A program made the position numbers and the translations under genes. A DNA stretch of 64,000 nt from Aspergillus flavus (lineage: Eukaryota > Ascomycota > Eurotiomycetes > Eurotiales > Aspergillaceae). Location: the NCBI RefSeq assembly GCF_009017415.1, contig NC_092409.1, forward strand, positions 4,526,001-4,590,000, given 5' to 3'. The notes beneath the pieces are model-generated. The model did no database searches. It worked only from the letters and a program-made list of their open reading frames with translations, and was not told the DNA's origin. Positions 26,301-37,827 of this stretch are shown one piece after another (position 1 is the stretch's first letter; each line of letters opens with the position of its first letter).

Positions 26301-27301
26301 GACCCACACGGAATGATGCTCAGTTCGATTTGTTTTTTTGCGTATCCTTGCAGTTTCTCAAGTTTTAGCAGGCAGGCATGTTTTCCATCTAGGTGCATTT
26401 ATGGCGCATCAGCGGCGGTTTCTTCTCTCTTTTCTCCAACTCTGCGGGACGTATTACTCTGTTCGATCGTTACTGTGGACCGCGATTAGGCTTCTTTCTC
26501 TCACTTTTCCCGACCGCTGATTGTTATAGAATTCCTTGCGTTTAGCCCTCCCGTTGATTCCTTTAATACCCCTCCTGTCTATGTCGTATCTCGTTGCAGC
26601 ATTGCATAAAATGGCCATTGGTGTTTTTCGTCCAGAAAGTGACTTCGCCGAGATGCATTCATAATATCCGTAGTTCTGGCTTCAAAAGTTCGTTGCGTCC
26701 TATGTTCTTTTCGGTCCTTTGGTCTCGCCATGAACGGTCTCCTGGCTGATAAGAACAATCTGAAGGTCCATACTTAGTTCACTCTCACTCGAAAACTAAC
26801 CCAGTACGATTTGTTTAACTACCCTCGTCTGGGGATTACTAAGTTACTTAGGAGACGCCTCTTTGGGTGACAGCTGCCAGGCACACGAAGACTGGTGGTC
26901 GACTTCACTTAGGTATATAATGTTATCTACTTCCTAGGATAGGGATAATGACTAGTCAATGAAGCTTAGTTTTGGTGTTGCTCTTATTGATACCTGTAGA
27001 TCTAGGTCGCACGAGGATTTCCTTGTTCTAGTATAGATCTAGATCACCGGTGATAACGTGAGTGCTATCTTTGTCACGGGGTACTACTGGAGCTTCAAGG
27101 CTCCACTTCTAAGTAGAGCTCCCCGCCATAGTCCCTCTCCACTCCCTTCACACCGCAAACTTCTCCCCAATTCTTTGCGCCGGTAACAGAGAATGTGCTT
27201 ATGCTATGATGCAATTACGCTCTTAAAATGATGCTCTCTAGCTTACTATAGCACTTGCGACCACACTCCTCCCCCACTCACTCGTCACCCCTACAACCAC
27301 C
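26301..27301. other. Intergenic before npr2
   Basis: One kilobase between two plus-strand genes. It holds the 3' flank of the 292-aa ORF (T-rich) and the npr2 promoter. Short direct and inverted variants of AGATCTAG occur around 26998-27042. No gene or known element was recognised. Confidence 0.5.
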
Positions 27302-29103
27302 ATGATCAAAGCGATCTTCTACAGCAAGTTCGACACTCAGGAGGGTAAGCAAATAATTCAACCTCACTTGGATCTCAAGTAAGGTAGTCAATTGACCCAT
27401 ACAATCTTTAGGACCTAAGGTCGTTCACCAAGTTCCCGATGGCGCGATAGTTCCCTCCGCGACCGCTCCGTCGCAACCCCTCTTCCTGACCTTTTCCGAC
27501 ATCTCCTTCTTCGTGATTCCCCGTCAAGAGCTATGCGGAAACTTGATGCAGGTTTGCACGAATGGATACCGGATACTTGGTTACCCGATCTGCATGAAGT
27601 CCCTCCGCTATGACCGCAACGAATTCATCTTTAATTTTTGCATCGTGCTGGCGGAGGAAGAAGATTTTAGCACGTACAAGAGTGTAGTCCAGAAACTTGC
27701 GGACCTGATGCATGGGCTGGAGGAGCAAGGTCAATTTTTGTCCAGAGATCATTCAAAGAGCGGCGAGGGGAAGGTCTACAGCTTGTGTGAGACATTGATG
27801 GAGGATCTAAATAACTATTGCGAATGCATGATTCCCATTGGTACGCGCCTTACTACACTCAGCAGGGAGGGGGGGAAGATGAAAGAAGGCTAGATGCTAA
27901 CTTGAACACAGACGAATTAAACACCTTGAATATCAAGCTGTTCCCTATCTACCCCTCTCCTCCGTCTGTCAAAGCCTGGCACGTCCCCTTGTTCACTGTT
28001 CGATACCAAACCTTCATGGATGAGAATTGGGATCTCACCATGCAACGAGTATGCCTCCCATAACATTAAGATAGCTCTGGTACAGTTTTGACATGATATA
28101 GATCGTCCCTCACATCAATGGTGTCAACAGTATCCGCATAATTTCCATCCTTGCCGACACAGACTTCTCTCTCACCTGCCGCGCAATCCGGCATTTGCTC
28201 TACTACAATTGTCTCTTCCTCCTCGACATCTTTTCTTTCTCTGCAATTTACGCTCCCACAGCTCAATTCAGCTCGACGATTGCCTCAAACGAGGACATGC
28301 AGCGAGAATGCGCACGCTATGTCAACACTCTCTTTGCATCCCCTGCTGCCGTATCAACCTTCGCGAATCCTACCCGAAGCTATGACCCAGACGCTGTATG
28401 GCCACCCCTCGGTGAAATCGTCACAGGCACTACCGCCAACGTCGACATAGCCAGCAGCATTGGCAGTGCTAGTTCCAGGAGCCCTAGCCCAGCTCCTACC
28501 ATCACAGCGCCAGGTAGCACAGCAGCGACAATAGAGGACCAACCGGAAAGAGAAGTGGTCGACGGGGTCGGGCTAGTCGAGCTTTACGCCAGCCTCAAAC
28601 AAGGCCAAAGCGTCAAACAATGGTATATGCACCATAGCCGACAACTAGCCCACATCGACATCCGTCGCTTCATCACCTTTGGAATCATCAAAGGGTTCCT
28701 ATACCGTGTACACAAGTACGCCTACGCGACAGGTTTTCCCGCTCCACCCTCGAAATATCACCATCACCACCATTATCACAGTCAGGTAACCAGCGGTCCA
28801 TCATCCAGAGGTCCCGGAACAGGGACCAATAGTCCCTATGCGTCAAGTGTAGGGGATGAGCCAGCGCCCATCGCTGCGCATCAGCATGATGGACCTTCGA
28901 CCTCCGTGCACAGCGGGAGCCGTCCAGGGACGGTGATCGAAGATGAGGATGATGAAGACTACATCGACGATAAGACTTTGTCCAAATACCTCGATGGAAT
29001 GCATTGCTTTGATCAAATATGCACTGAACTGGAAATCAGCGAAAAGGAATTTACCGCTAGGCTGAAGCGGTATCCCGGGGAGGTGTTAATCATACACCGA
29101 TGA
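27302..29103 (+). CDS. npr2: Npr2, nitrogen permease regulator (SEACIT/GATOR1 subunit)
   Basis: NPRL2/Npr2-family protein, part of the Npr2-Npr3-Iml1 complex (GATOR1 in animals) that restrains TORC1 on the vacuole when amino acids or nitrogen are short. Exons: 27302-27344, 27412-27840, 27912-28048 and 28102-29103, giving 536 residues; all joins keep phase. Family features: MIKAIFYSKFDTQEG|PKVVHQVP at the N-terminus (longin domain), FVIPRQELCGNLM, YRILGYPICMKSLRYDRNEFIFN, YCECMIPI|DELNTLNIKLFP, and the C-terminal winged-helix part with LVELYASLKQG, WYMHHSRQLAHIDIRRFI and GIIKGFLYRVHKYAY. A His/Ser/Gly-rich low-complexity insert (KYHHHHHYH, about residues 410-465) interrupts the C-terminal part, as loops often do in fungal orthologues. 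It converges on ada3. Confidence 0.95.
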
Positions 29104-29450
29104 CCTATTTCCGGCGAAACCTATCTTTTTTTTACTAGGATTTAATGATACCCTATAAATGAACGCATTAGATTAAGGAACATCTTTTAAGTGTGAATTT
29201 TCGTCATTATTGAGTACTTCTGCGATGATCATGTACCCTCCTTCTAGTGTAAACCCCAACGCCAAACACATAAAGCCCTCGTAATCGACGCTCAAATCAA
29301 ACCTTTTGACTTCAACAATACCCAAGCCCCGGTTTGAATGATCGTGCAAAGCAGACATAATCGAGATCAAAAAGGACATCTGAAATGTGCATGGAAAGTA
29401 GAAAATATAAACCGTCATAGTAAAAACTGCATGAGGAGCAAGCGAAGAAA
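29104..29450. other. Convergent intergenic spacer
   Basis: A 347-bp spacer between the stops of npr2 and ada3. The minus-strand open frame at 29173-29454 has no family features. It holds both 3' ends; nothing else was seen. Confidence 0.6.
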
Positions 29451-31589
29451 TCACTCCTGCTCCTCATCCCAACCTTCAACTTCCGCCTTCTCGTACTCCG
29501 CCATGAGCGATGGGTCAAAGACCGACTCATTATTCCTCGGCACAGAAGTCTTGCAATCTTTGAAAATCGGCCCAATACAGTCACGCCAGCGCTTGCGTCG
29601 GTCCATGAGAGTGCGAGCGACGTCGCCGATAGCGGGACGACCCACACCAGCGGCACTGACAACGTGGCTGCCGCCGCCAGCTCCGCCCGGCCTGTGCTTG
29701 GCCTGGGAGCCCTTCTTGCTCTTCCCTAATGTCCGGGTACGCTTGAGATAGGCCTGTTGTACCTGGGAGTCGAGATCGTCGTGGATGGTCATGTACTCCT
29801 GGTATGCCATGCGCTCACGGGCAATTTCTAGGAGTCTTGCTTTTCGGGCGCTGTTGACGATCATTTGCTTTTTAAGTTCGCTTTGCAGGAGACGTAGTCG
29901 CTGAGCGATGTCGTCGTCATAATGCGCGTCGTAATCGGGATTGTCCTCAGCGCCGAGGAAGCCTACATGGCGGAGTTCTGCTTTGAGGCGCTCGTCGAGT
30001 TGGGCGTGGTCTAGCTTCGCGGCGGGCACTTTGAAGCCGCTTGGGGATGCATCAGGGAACGATGTCGCGGAAGGTTGGGGCTTGCTTTCTGAGTCTCCTC
30101 CTCCTATTGGGTGGTCGAGGTCCATTGCGTCGCCGAGTGAAGAGCCGTTCGGTAATTCCCCGTTGACTGTGCCGTTGGTGCCAGGGGTTTCGTCGGGAGC
30201 GCGGTGTTCGTATCGTAGTAGAGAATACAGGCGGCTAACTAATGGACCAACTGAAACCTTGTCCGTTTCCATAGTTTCGTCTGTCACTTGGTCGATGTTT
30301 CCACGTCCCTGATTCAAGGGCAGACGTTCCTTGTTACCGTTCTGGTCAACATTCATCAGCCCATCTTCCTCGGCCCAGATCTCGTTGTAGTGCCTCTTCC
30401 CACGTCGAGGCATGATGAACGGTGTCGCTCGATCGCCCTGTTATCGTTAGCTACGAGGCGTATTAAGCATCAACTAAGGGAACAAACTTTCTCTTTGAGG
30501 AAAGCAATGTCCTCCTCCATCAACGGGCGGACATATGGTTCGACGTAGGCGAGGAATGTATTCGCGCTGACCTGGTTTGTAGGCTTGGAATTGCTATAGT
30601 CTTTATCTGGAGCTACTCCAGCCATCATATGACTTAGATCACTGGCCGGGAAACGAGTGACGCTGTAGATTTCTTTCCTTTCGTCATCGGTCATGTCAGG
30701 AGTGACATCACGTATATGGTATATGGTCGGATCGTCGAATTTCACGGGATTTGGACCGAAGACTTGAATTTGTGGCACAGCAGGAGCTGGTTCAGGCTGA
30801 TGCGAGTCTGAGCTATCGTCCGACATGGGTGATCCAGGAGCTTGAGCTTCTGTGTCTGCCTTCACTTTGGGGGAATTGGGTTCCGGCGGTGATAGTGACG
30901 ATGTACTCTTCGACTTTTTAGAAATAGGCGATGCAGCTAAATTAAATGAATATTAGCCTGCGACTGCAACATACAGTGCCATGAATTCGAAGGGGGTTGT
31001 CGGCCTATGAGCGACGGGGCTGGACTGCGGTTAAGGTGAATGTGAGAAGTGTCAACTTACCACCCTCCACCTTGGTTTCCGCACCATCTTGTCGAGAAAG
31101 TTCATGAGCGCCATGAGCTAATGGGCGATCTTCCTTTGAACTACTGCCCCGTTCTTTGCGCTTCTTTAATTTCCCTCCCTTGGGTACTTTCGATTCCTCC
31201 TCTTCATCATCTGCCTCGCGCTTCATTTTCGGACGGTCGGTGTCGTGCTCAGGTTCCTCCACTACCTCCTTTCGCTTTTGAGACAGCTCTCTGATGCCAG
31301 CATCGCATGCATCGCTACGAGCTTCTGCCAGCTGACTGAGTGTCTTGAGATGCTCCATCAATGTCTCCAGGGACTTCGAGTCGGGTATAGGACCGACCCC
31401 GCCCATCCTATCCAATATCTCTCCATATTGCGCGGCGACTGGAACGAGTAGTTTCGATACATCATTGTCGAGGTAGCTGGATACAGGGGCGGCGGTCGGG
31501 GCACTGAAACTGGAGTTGGGTGTGGTGTTTCGGCTTCGAGAGGGGCGCGCTTCACGGCCTTTCCCTTTCCCTTTGCTTGCGGATGGCAT
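29451..31589 (-). CDS. ngg1: Ada3/Ngg1, SAGA histone acetyltransferase complex subunit
   Basis: Ada3/Ngg1-family protein, part of the Gcn5-Ada2-Ada3 acetyltransferase module of SAGA. Exons on the minus strand: 31589-31061, 30936-30488 and 30437-29451, giving 654 residues. Exon 1 holds the N-terminal helical part (SYLDNDVSKLLVPVAAQYGEI) and a Lys/Glu-rich stretch. Exon 2 holds the YHIRDVTPDMTDDERKEIYSVTRFP segment and PLMEEDIAFLKEK. Exon 3 opens GDRATPFIMPRRGKRHYNEIWAEED, highly typical of Ada3, and the C-terminus carries the conserved helical region (ELRHVGFLGAEDN, ARERMAYQEYMTIHDDLDSQVQQAYLKR). The second intron uses the less usual donor GTTTGT. The promoter is shared with the divergent PA-TM-RING gene. 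Confidence 0.93.
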
Positions 31590-32106
31590 GATGTGATGAC
31601 GGCCCGAAAAGGTGTTTAAACTTGAGAAGTGGGTTGTGCAGCTGTATGTTTGTTTTGGATGGCTTTAATATTCCATTATTTTCGGTTTCCGGGCAGGGTT
31701 TGGCGTTTCAATTGTATGGCTTATGAGGCTTCATGAAGCGCGCTTCGGCAGCTGGTCGCAGTTCGAAAATATAAGCCCTGCAAGAGGCTCTGGCCGTGTT
31801 CTCTTCTGTACTCCATCATTATCAGGATATCGCGATGTTTCCCCAGACTTGGCACGTGAGGTCACATGAATACACGTGATGAGATAATTGGTGATCTGGA
31901 TTAACGATTGCCGAATATAGTAAGCGATTGGCAAGTGGAGATCCTTCATTCGATGTAAACTGAAATTCTACTGCTTATCTACCAATGCTGCCAGTATCAC
32001 CACGAGTTGGCCCGCGTTACCTATGGGCATCATGGCTAGACGTTTCATAGTCCTCCCTACGAATCAAAGCCACTCATAATGCAATGCAGGTGGCTTTACT
32101 CTCCCT
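31590..32106. promoter_or_regulatory. Bidirectional promoter between ada3 and the RING gene
   Basis: A 517-bp spacer between the start codons of two divergent genes. CACGTG-like cores occur at 31853-31858 (GCACGTGA) and 31875 (ACACGTGA), of the kind bound by bHLH factors in fungi. No TATA box is obvious. The regulatory role follows from geometry; individual sites are guesses. Confidence 0.45.
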
Positions 32107-34258
32107 ATGCCGCTCGCTAGGGATGCGCATACATACATCCATGGGTGGCCGCATTCTTATCTACTCGACGAGATAGGTTTCTTCACCCGTCAACATTCCG
32201 GGTGGCGAAGTGCGTTGCTTCCGTTTTTCTATCTTTTTGTTGTGGGTATGTAAATGGCTCGTCACACTGACGGCGGAGATATCCGAAAACGTCATGCAGT
32301 CCAGCTGCGAACGGCAGCCCGAAGGCAGTGCCATGGAGAAAAGTCTGAATTCAACAAGATATCAAGGGAGGAATACAACCACTATACAGGAACAGGGAGA
32401 AAATTTTTCTCTTCACCGCAACCACTTTATGAGGTGTGGCAGCAGTGGAAGCGACTATCACGGCCAACCATGCGACCTGTCAAACATTCCGCTTGAAACC
32501 ATCGAATTCAATCCTTGCATTCCATGGATTTAGCTGCAATACTTTAGATTCTGTCTCGACCGCGCAATTTAATCAAGATGTTTTGTTCATTTCATCTCTG
32601 AGCCCCGATTTTCTTGTTGTAAAGCAGTTCCTGTTACTTCGCCATGTGTATGGTCCATATGAGTGTTACTTTCGAAAACGCCGTGTTATTGTCCTCGATA
32701 CCGTTGATTGGAACCGAATCCACCTTTCACAGTATATGCGAGAAACAAAAAACCAATAATGTCTCCACCTGCTGCTGCGAAATCTCTCACCACAGCTGCC
32801 ACGCTCTTTCCAGGTCCAGGGAGAGCGATAAACACTTCTTCATCGGCCAACGTACGTCTCAAGGGTCTCCACATATTGTATGAAGGGAAATTCTTACATT
32901 GAACGACAGGACAGCGCGAGCTTCCGTTTCGTAGTGGATGGTACGGTTCGAACACTGTCCTCCCAAAGTACTCCAGGAAATGCCCCAATACGAGGACTCT
33001 TGTTCGTTCCTAGTCTCGATGTTGAGGATTCGTGCAACAATCTCACCGCTCCATTCATACCTCCCAATGTCACCCGCCATCCCGACGTGGATAGATTCAG
33101 GTTTCAGACCATAGGCCTTGCGCCATGGGTGAACGCTAAGTGTGCTGAGTCGTTCATTGACGCCTCGCAGCGCGTAGGTTCCGATGCGCTAGTGTTCTAC
33201 TTGCCTGCGAGCAATAATACCAAACCGCCGCCAGCTGAAGATCCGGCGTGGTCATTGAGGGACGGTGGGGATTGGAAGAACCGAAACATCCTCCCCGTGT
33301 ATGCGATTCCTGGTCCAGCGGGTGTGACTCTCATGAATCAGCTGGCATGGTATTCGGGGAACACAAGCCATGCGTACAATGGTCACAATGCTTCCGCCTC
33401 TGTGACAGGTCGGCCTGACATACGGCTGCTTAGCCTTATTGATTTTGGTAATACTAAGTGTTCCAATTGTCATCCGTGACGAATGCTAATAAGTGGTCTT
33501 TAGAGAGGGATCAAGGTAAAATGCCCAGTCTCTGGGGGTTCATTCTTGCCATCTTAGGGACAATCTTGGTTCTCAGCATGATTGTTCTGCTTTGTTACCA
33601 ACTGGTACAGAAGAGGCGTCGGGAGAGGCTGCAACGGAGGATTGAGTCTGGAGAGGCAGACATGGAGATGCTGGGTCTGCACCTCATGAAAGTCCCACAG
33701 GAGATCTTGGATACACTGCCGATATACACATATCCGGATTGGAGCGCATTGGGTGATACCCCCGAGTCCAACGACAAGAGTTCCTTACGGTCCAAAGAAG
33801 TCCAAGAATACACGGAGGAAAAGGAGAAAACAGACACAAATCCCGACGCCATCACAGCGGACGGGGTACGGGATGACAAGCAAGAAAGCCAAGAAAAAGA
33901 AGAGCCGGGAGACGAACAATCATCAGGCGATGCCAACAACTCCCCCAGCGCGCCGTCCCGTTCGTCGTCAATCAGCACCTGTGCCAAAGGCCGCCCTCCC
34001 AAGCTCAAGAGGCTGAGCCACTCGCAGACCACATGTGCCATCTGCCTCGAGGACTTCGTCCCGCATGAGTCTACTGTCCGCGAGCTCACCTGCAGTCATA
34101 TTTTCCACGTCGAGTGCATCGATGCGTCGCTGACGCGGAATAGCTGTCTATGTCCGATGTGCAAGAAAAGCGTTTTTCCGCCAGGGTACTACCCGGTGCC
34201 CATCACCAATAGGGTAGTCCATCGAGATTTCATGATGCGGAGGGCGAATTCGGCTTGA
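32107..34258 (+). CDS. PA-TM-RING type E3 ubiquitin ligase
   Basis: Membrane-anchored RING-H2 ubiquitin ligase, a type that sits in endosomal or vacuolar membranes with a lumenal protease-associated-like region. Proposed exons: 32107-32245, 32733-32851, 32910-33447 and 33504-34258, giving 516 residues. Exon 1 encodes a short N-terminus and a hydrophobic stretch (SALLPFFYLFVVG) that can act as signal anchor; it joins in phase to VYARNKKPIMSPPAAAK, but the 487-nt intron is long, so exon 1 is the least certain part. The lumenal region has NxS/T sites and ends before a clear membrane helix (LWGFILAILGTILVLSMIVL). A charged linker follows, then the RING-H2 finger: CAICLEDFVP, CSHIFHVECID and CPMC. 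All RING ligands are present. An ATG at 32759 is an alternative start without signal sequence. Confidence 0.82.
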
Positions 34259-34887
34259 GTTGGACTTTGTTCGGGCGTTGGTTTGTGTGGCTGTCTTTGG
34301 TGGATATACGTTATGATACCCTGCGTGTTTTATTGTTTGTTTTTTGGTATAGGTCATATCCTTATAAAACATAGATCTCCAGCTGTTGAATTTGGGTCTT
34401 GAGGATTTTTATCGTGTTTCCGTACATTCTTGTTTGGTAGAACGAAAGATAGCATTCAGTACTGGGGAAAGATCTAAGGGTAACAAATATAACATTATTT
34501 ATCGTTATCTCGTACCCGGCATATAGAACAGTTAAAAATATAGTTACGCGAGGATAAAGAGGCGTTTTGTATAGAACAGAATGCTCTCAAAACTCTCAAA
34601 CGATGATCATCATTTCACTATAGAATATTTTATTGACTCCAAACTGCTCAATGTAATATTCAAAACATGCATTGGGGTATATACACCTCAGAAATATAGA
34701 ACCGACTCCGTCTACGTCACTCAACACCCTTATCGATAAGACACAATAAATCTTCTCCACCAAAACTCACTCCCTCACCTCCAACACCCCAAAACACAAC
34801 TATCTCCAAAACCTCCTCCCCTCAATTCCTCTCTCCTCCTCTACCCCCGCAACCAACCAAAAGAAAGAAAAGAAAGAACGAAAAAAG
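34259..34887. other. Intergenic before the FRG1-like gene
   Basis: A 629-bp spacer between two plus-strand genes. It is A/T-rich in the middle (34480-34680). From about 34750 to 34887 it becomes C/A-rich with almost no G, typical of a 5' leader, and ends in an A-rich run (GAAAGAAAAGAAAG) just before the ATG. No gene was found. Confidence 0.55.
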
Positions 34888-35916
34888 ATGGTAAAACCAC
34901 TAACCTTCAAAGGCGACAAGCCCAAAAAGACCAAAAAGCGCAGCGCGCCCTACCCACCCAGCAAACCAACCACAACGAAACTCACACAAGAAGAAACCGC
35001 CGAGCAAGAAAACACAGCCGAAGATCAGAGCTGGGTGTCAGCGGACGCGCCCTCGGACATCGCGGGCCCCGTTATCATCGTTCTCCCCTCCGACCCTCCG
35101 ACCTGCATAGCTAGCGACGCCAATGGGAAGGTCTTCGCGAGCGAGATCGAGAATTTGATTGAGGGGGATCCGGGCACGGCGGAGCCGCATGATGTTCGGC
35201 AGGTTTGGGTTGCGACGAGGGTTGCGGGTACGGAGGGGATTAGTTTTAAGGGGCAGCATGGGAAGTATGTTTCCCTTCCCTTTCTTTTTTTTTACCCCTT
35301 TTTCTTTGTTTTGAAGGGAGCTTTGGTGTGGATTGGGTTTGTTGAGAGTTGTCGTTGTTATTGTTGTTGTTATTGTTGATGTTGTTGTTGATGTTGATGT
35401 TGATGTTGTTGTCTTACCCCCATTTGGGGGGGAATGAAGGAACGTTGGCTAATGTCTGAGATTAGGTATTTGAGCTGCGACAATTATGGAATTCTGAGTG
35501 CCGCGTCATCGGCTATTTCGCATCAGGAGTCGTTTGTTGTTATTCCGTCCGAGATGCCTGGATCGTTCTGTTTACAGACTGGTGGTGGTGATAAGGAGAC
35601 GTTTGTTTCTGTTACGGAGGGGAAGTCGAGTAAGGCGGCGAGCGGGAGGGTGGTTGAGGTTCGGGGCGATGCCACGAGTCTCTCGTTTGAGACGACGATG
35701 AGGATTCGCATGCAGGCGCGGTTCAAGCCGCGGATTAAGGCGAGTAAGGAGACGAAGGCGAAGGAGAAGATTAGTCGGAAGGAGTTGGAAGAGATTGTCG
35801 GGCGGAGATTGGATGATGATGAGGTGAGGAGGTTGAAGAGGGCGAGGAAGGAAGGGAATTTCCATGAGGAGGTGCTGGATGTTAGGGTTAGGGGGAAGCA
35901 TGATAAGTTTGCTTGA
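34888..35916 (+). CDS. FRG1-like protein (fascin-like beta-trefoil), RNA-processing factor
   Basis: FRG1-family protein of 275 residues, a nuclear and nucleolar actin-/RNA-binding factor associated with pre-mRNA splicing in animals. Exons: 34888-35264 and 35466-35916, intron 201 nt; the junction codon gives KY in GQHGK|YLSCDNYGILSA, the start of the beta-trefoil. Typical features are the Lys-rich N-terminus (FKGDKPKKTKKRSAP), DVRQVWVATRV, SHQESFVVIP, SFETTMRIRMQARFKPR and the C-terminal ELEEIVGRRLDDDEVRRLKRARKEGNFHE with the basic GKHDKFA tail. It converges on the dehydrogenase gene. Family identity is solid; the fungal role is inferred from animal homologues. Confidence 0.9.
35354..35412 (+). 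repeat. Imperfect GTT/GAT trinucleotide repeat in intron
   Basis: A run of GTT units interspersed with ATT and GAT lies inside the single intron of the FRG1-like gene. Such a tract is expected to vary in length between strains and explains why this intron (201 nt) is longer than its neighbours. It does not affect the coding sequence. Confidence 0.8.
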
Positions 35917-36370
35917 GTTGGTTTCCTTTTTTCCTTTCCTTTTCATGCTGTTGATTCTTTGGGGTGATGCATTGTACCAGGTCAACGGTTGTGCTTTTAT
36001 TTGGATGTCTACTGGGTTTGGGTTGCCTGTGCAAGCTGGCTTGTCCGTATTACATGTTTCTTATAACAAATGGAACTCTGTGTTCTTTCATGTACCATAT
36101 AGGGTTGAGGTAGCTAATTCATATGTGAATGTGGTGGTCGTGTACTAGCAATTATTGTGATATCAGGCTCTAAGATGAACTCAGATGTCACTTGGTTATC
36201 TCAATCGCATCAGGCCCGGGTGATGGGTAAATAACGTCATGATAAGGTCAGTCAGTACCTTGGGGGTTGCCCTCAGGGTCCTCAACCCACTACTATTTAA
36301 GATGGAAAGCCCCGTACATCACATAAACATTCATTACTCATAAATCGGTGGTATCTCTATATACAAGAAT
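35917..36370. other. Convergent intergenic spacer
   Basis: A 454-bp spacer between the stops of the FRG1-like gene and the dehydrogenase gene. T-rich at its left end. The open frame at 35864-36148 is without family features. Nothing else was recognised. Confidence 0.6.
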
Positions 36371-37827
36371 CTAGTCAAAAGTGATAGCCGCCTTGATGGC
36401 AGACTTGTTCCTCATCGACTCCAAGCACTGCTCCCACTCTTCAAGCTTAAACACCTTATTCACGATGCCCTTGACCTTCACCTTACCAGAGTCAAGGTAG
36501 TCAATGGCAGCGGGGAACTTGTAGGTCTCGGAGAAACTTCCGAGAATAGTGATCTCGTCGCCGACTGCACCAGTGTTAGTCGCTACATACCGCATGAGCG
36601 GAAGGGGTACTTACAGATCTTGCTAGGAGGCCAGGAAACGCGGGCCTCGTTATTGTACACGCCGTACACGACGAGCTTACCGCCGCGGCGGACATAGTTA
36701 ATGGAGTCCTCGAGGATCTTGACACTGCCGGTGGCTTCCACGACAATGTCGAAACCGTAGGGGTTCTCTTTCTTCAGCTTCTCGAACTGTGCGCTAGGGT
36801 CCTGACGGGACAAAGCGACATATTCATCACCAGCTTCGAGGGACTTGGCCAGGTCCATCTTCAGACCTTCGGGAGCGGCCACAACAACACGGCATCCACC
36901 GCACTGGCGGAGCAACTGAGCAAGGATCTGTTGCGTGTAAGAAAGATGCGGACCAGTCTCTCAGATATAGGTCAACTTACAAGGCCGGTGGGACCAGCAC
37001 CGAACAGCAAAACGGAAGAGCCCATCTTAGGAGCGATCTTGTCCAAACCGTGAGCGGCGCACGAGGCGGGCTCGAGGAGGGTGGCATCGACATCAGAGAG
37101 GTTCTTGATCTTGAATACCCTGCCAGCTACAGAGAGTCAGCAATGGCATGGCAGTGGCTCCCAGATTCTACCACTACTTACCAGGATACGCGCAGTACTC
37201 GGCAAAGCCACCGTTCATGGTGACACCGTGAGCCTCGAAGTGTTCACAGAACAACTCGTCTCCACGGCGGCAGTAGAAGCATTCACCACAAAGCTCCGAG
37301 TTATCGGCGACGACCCGCTCGCCGACTTCAAAGCCCTTGACCTTGGGGCCAACAGCCGCAACGACACCAACAGTTTCGTGACCTGAGCACACCTATCAGT
37401 ATATTATCTACTACCTCGACGGGACATGGCGACATGGAAGTCCTTGACATACCAGGAACCAAGGGGAACTAGCACAGAGTCAGCAAAGGCTCAATTGATT
37501 GAATGTTGGACAGCTGGAACCATACCTTGGCAATGAATTGACCCTCATGGATGTGCAGGTCAGTACCACAAACACCGCAAGCCTTGACCTTGACCTATAG
37601 TAATCCGTCAGCAAACGATTTGCATGGCCAGCCATACGACTATCAAGGACGACTGGCACATACCAAGACATCATTGTCACGGAGCTTGGGAAGGGGAACG
37701 TCAACAACAGCATGTTTCTCAGGCTGCTCATATCTGATATGGGAGGTCAGCTTTGACCAATTGGTTGAGCAAGGGTGCTAGGGGTCAGTTGTTACCTGAG
37801 AGCCTTCATGGTCTGAGGGAGAGACAT
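36371..37827 (-). CDS. Zinc-dependent medium-chain dehydrogenase (D-arabinitol/sorbitol dehydrogenase-like)
   Basis: Zinc MDR-family alcohol/polyol dehydrogenase of 346 residues, oxidising an alcohol or sugar alcohol with NAD(P). Eight exons on the minus strand: 37827-37796, 37733-37664, 37594-37526, 37468-37453 (16 nt), 37382-37182, 37126-36981, 36927-36615 and 36564-36371. Every join is phase-consistent. Motifs: [20 protein letters not shown] (catalytic-zinc Cys43), FPLVPG|HETVG (His64-Glu65), structural-zinc cysteines 94, 97, 100 and 108 in [16 protein letters not shown], and [10 protein letters not shown] for the nucleotide-binding fold. Overall resemblance is closest to D-arabinitol/L-sorbitol dehydrogenases; the exact substrate is not settled by sequence. 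All metal ligands are present. Confidence 0.9.
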
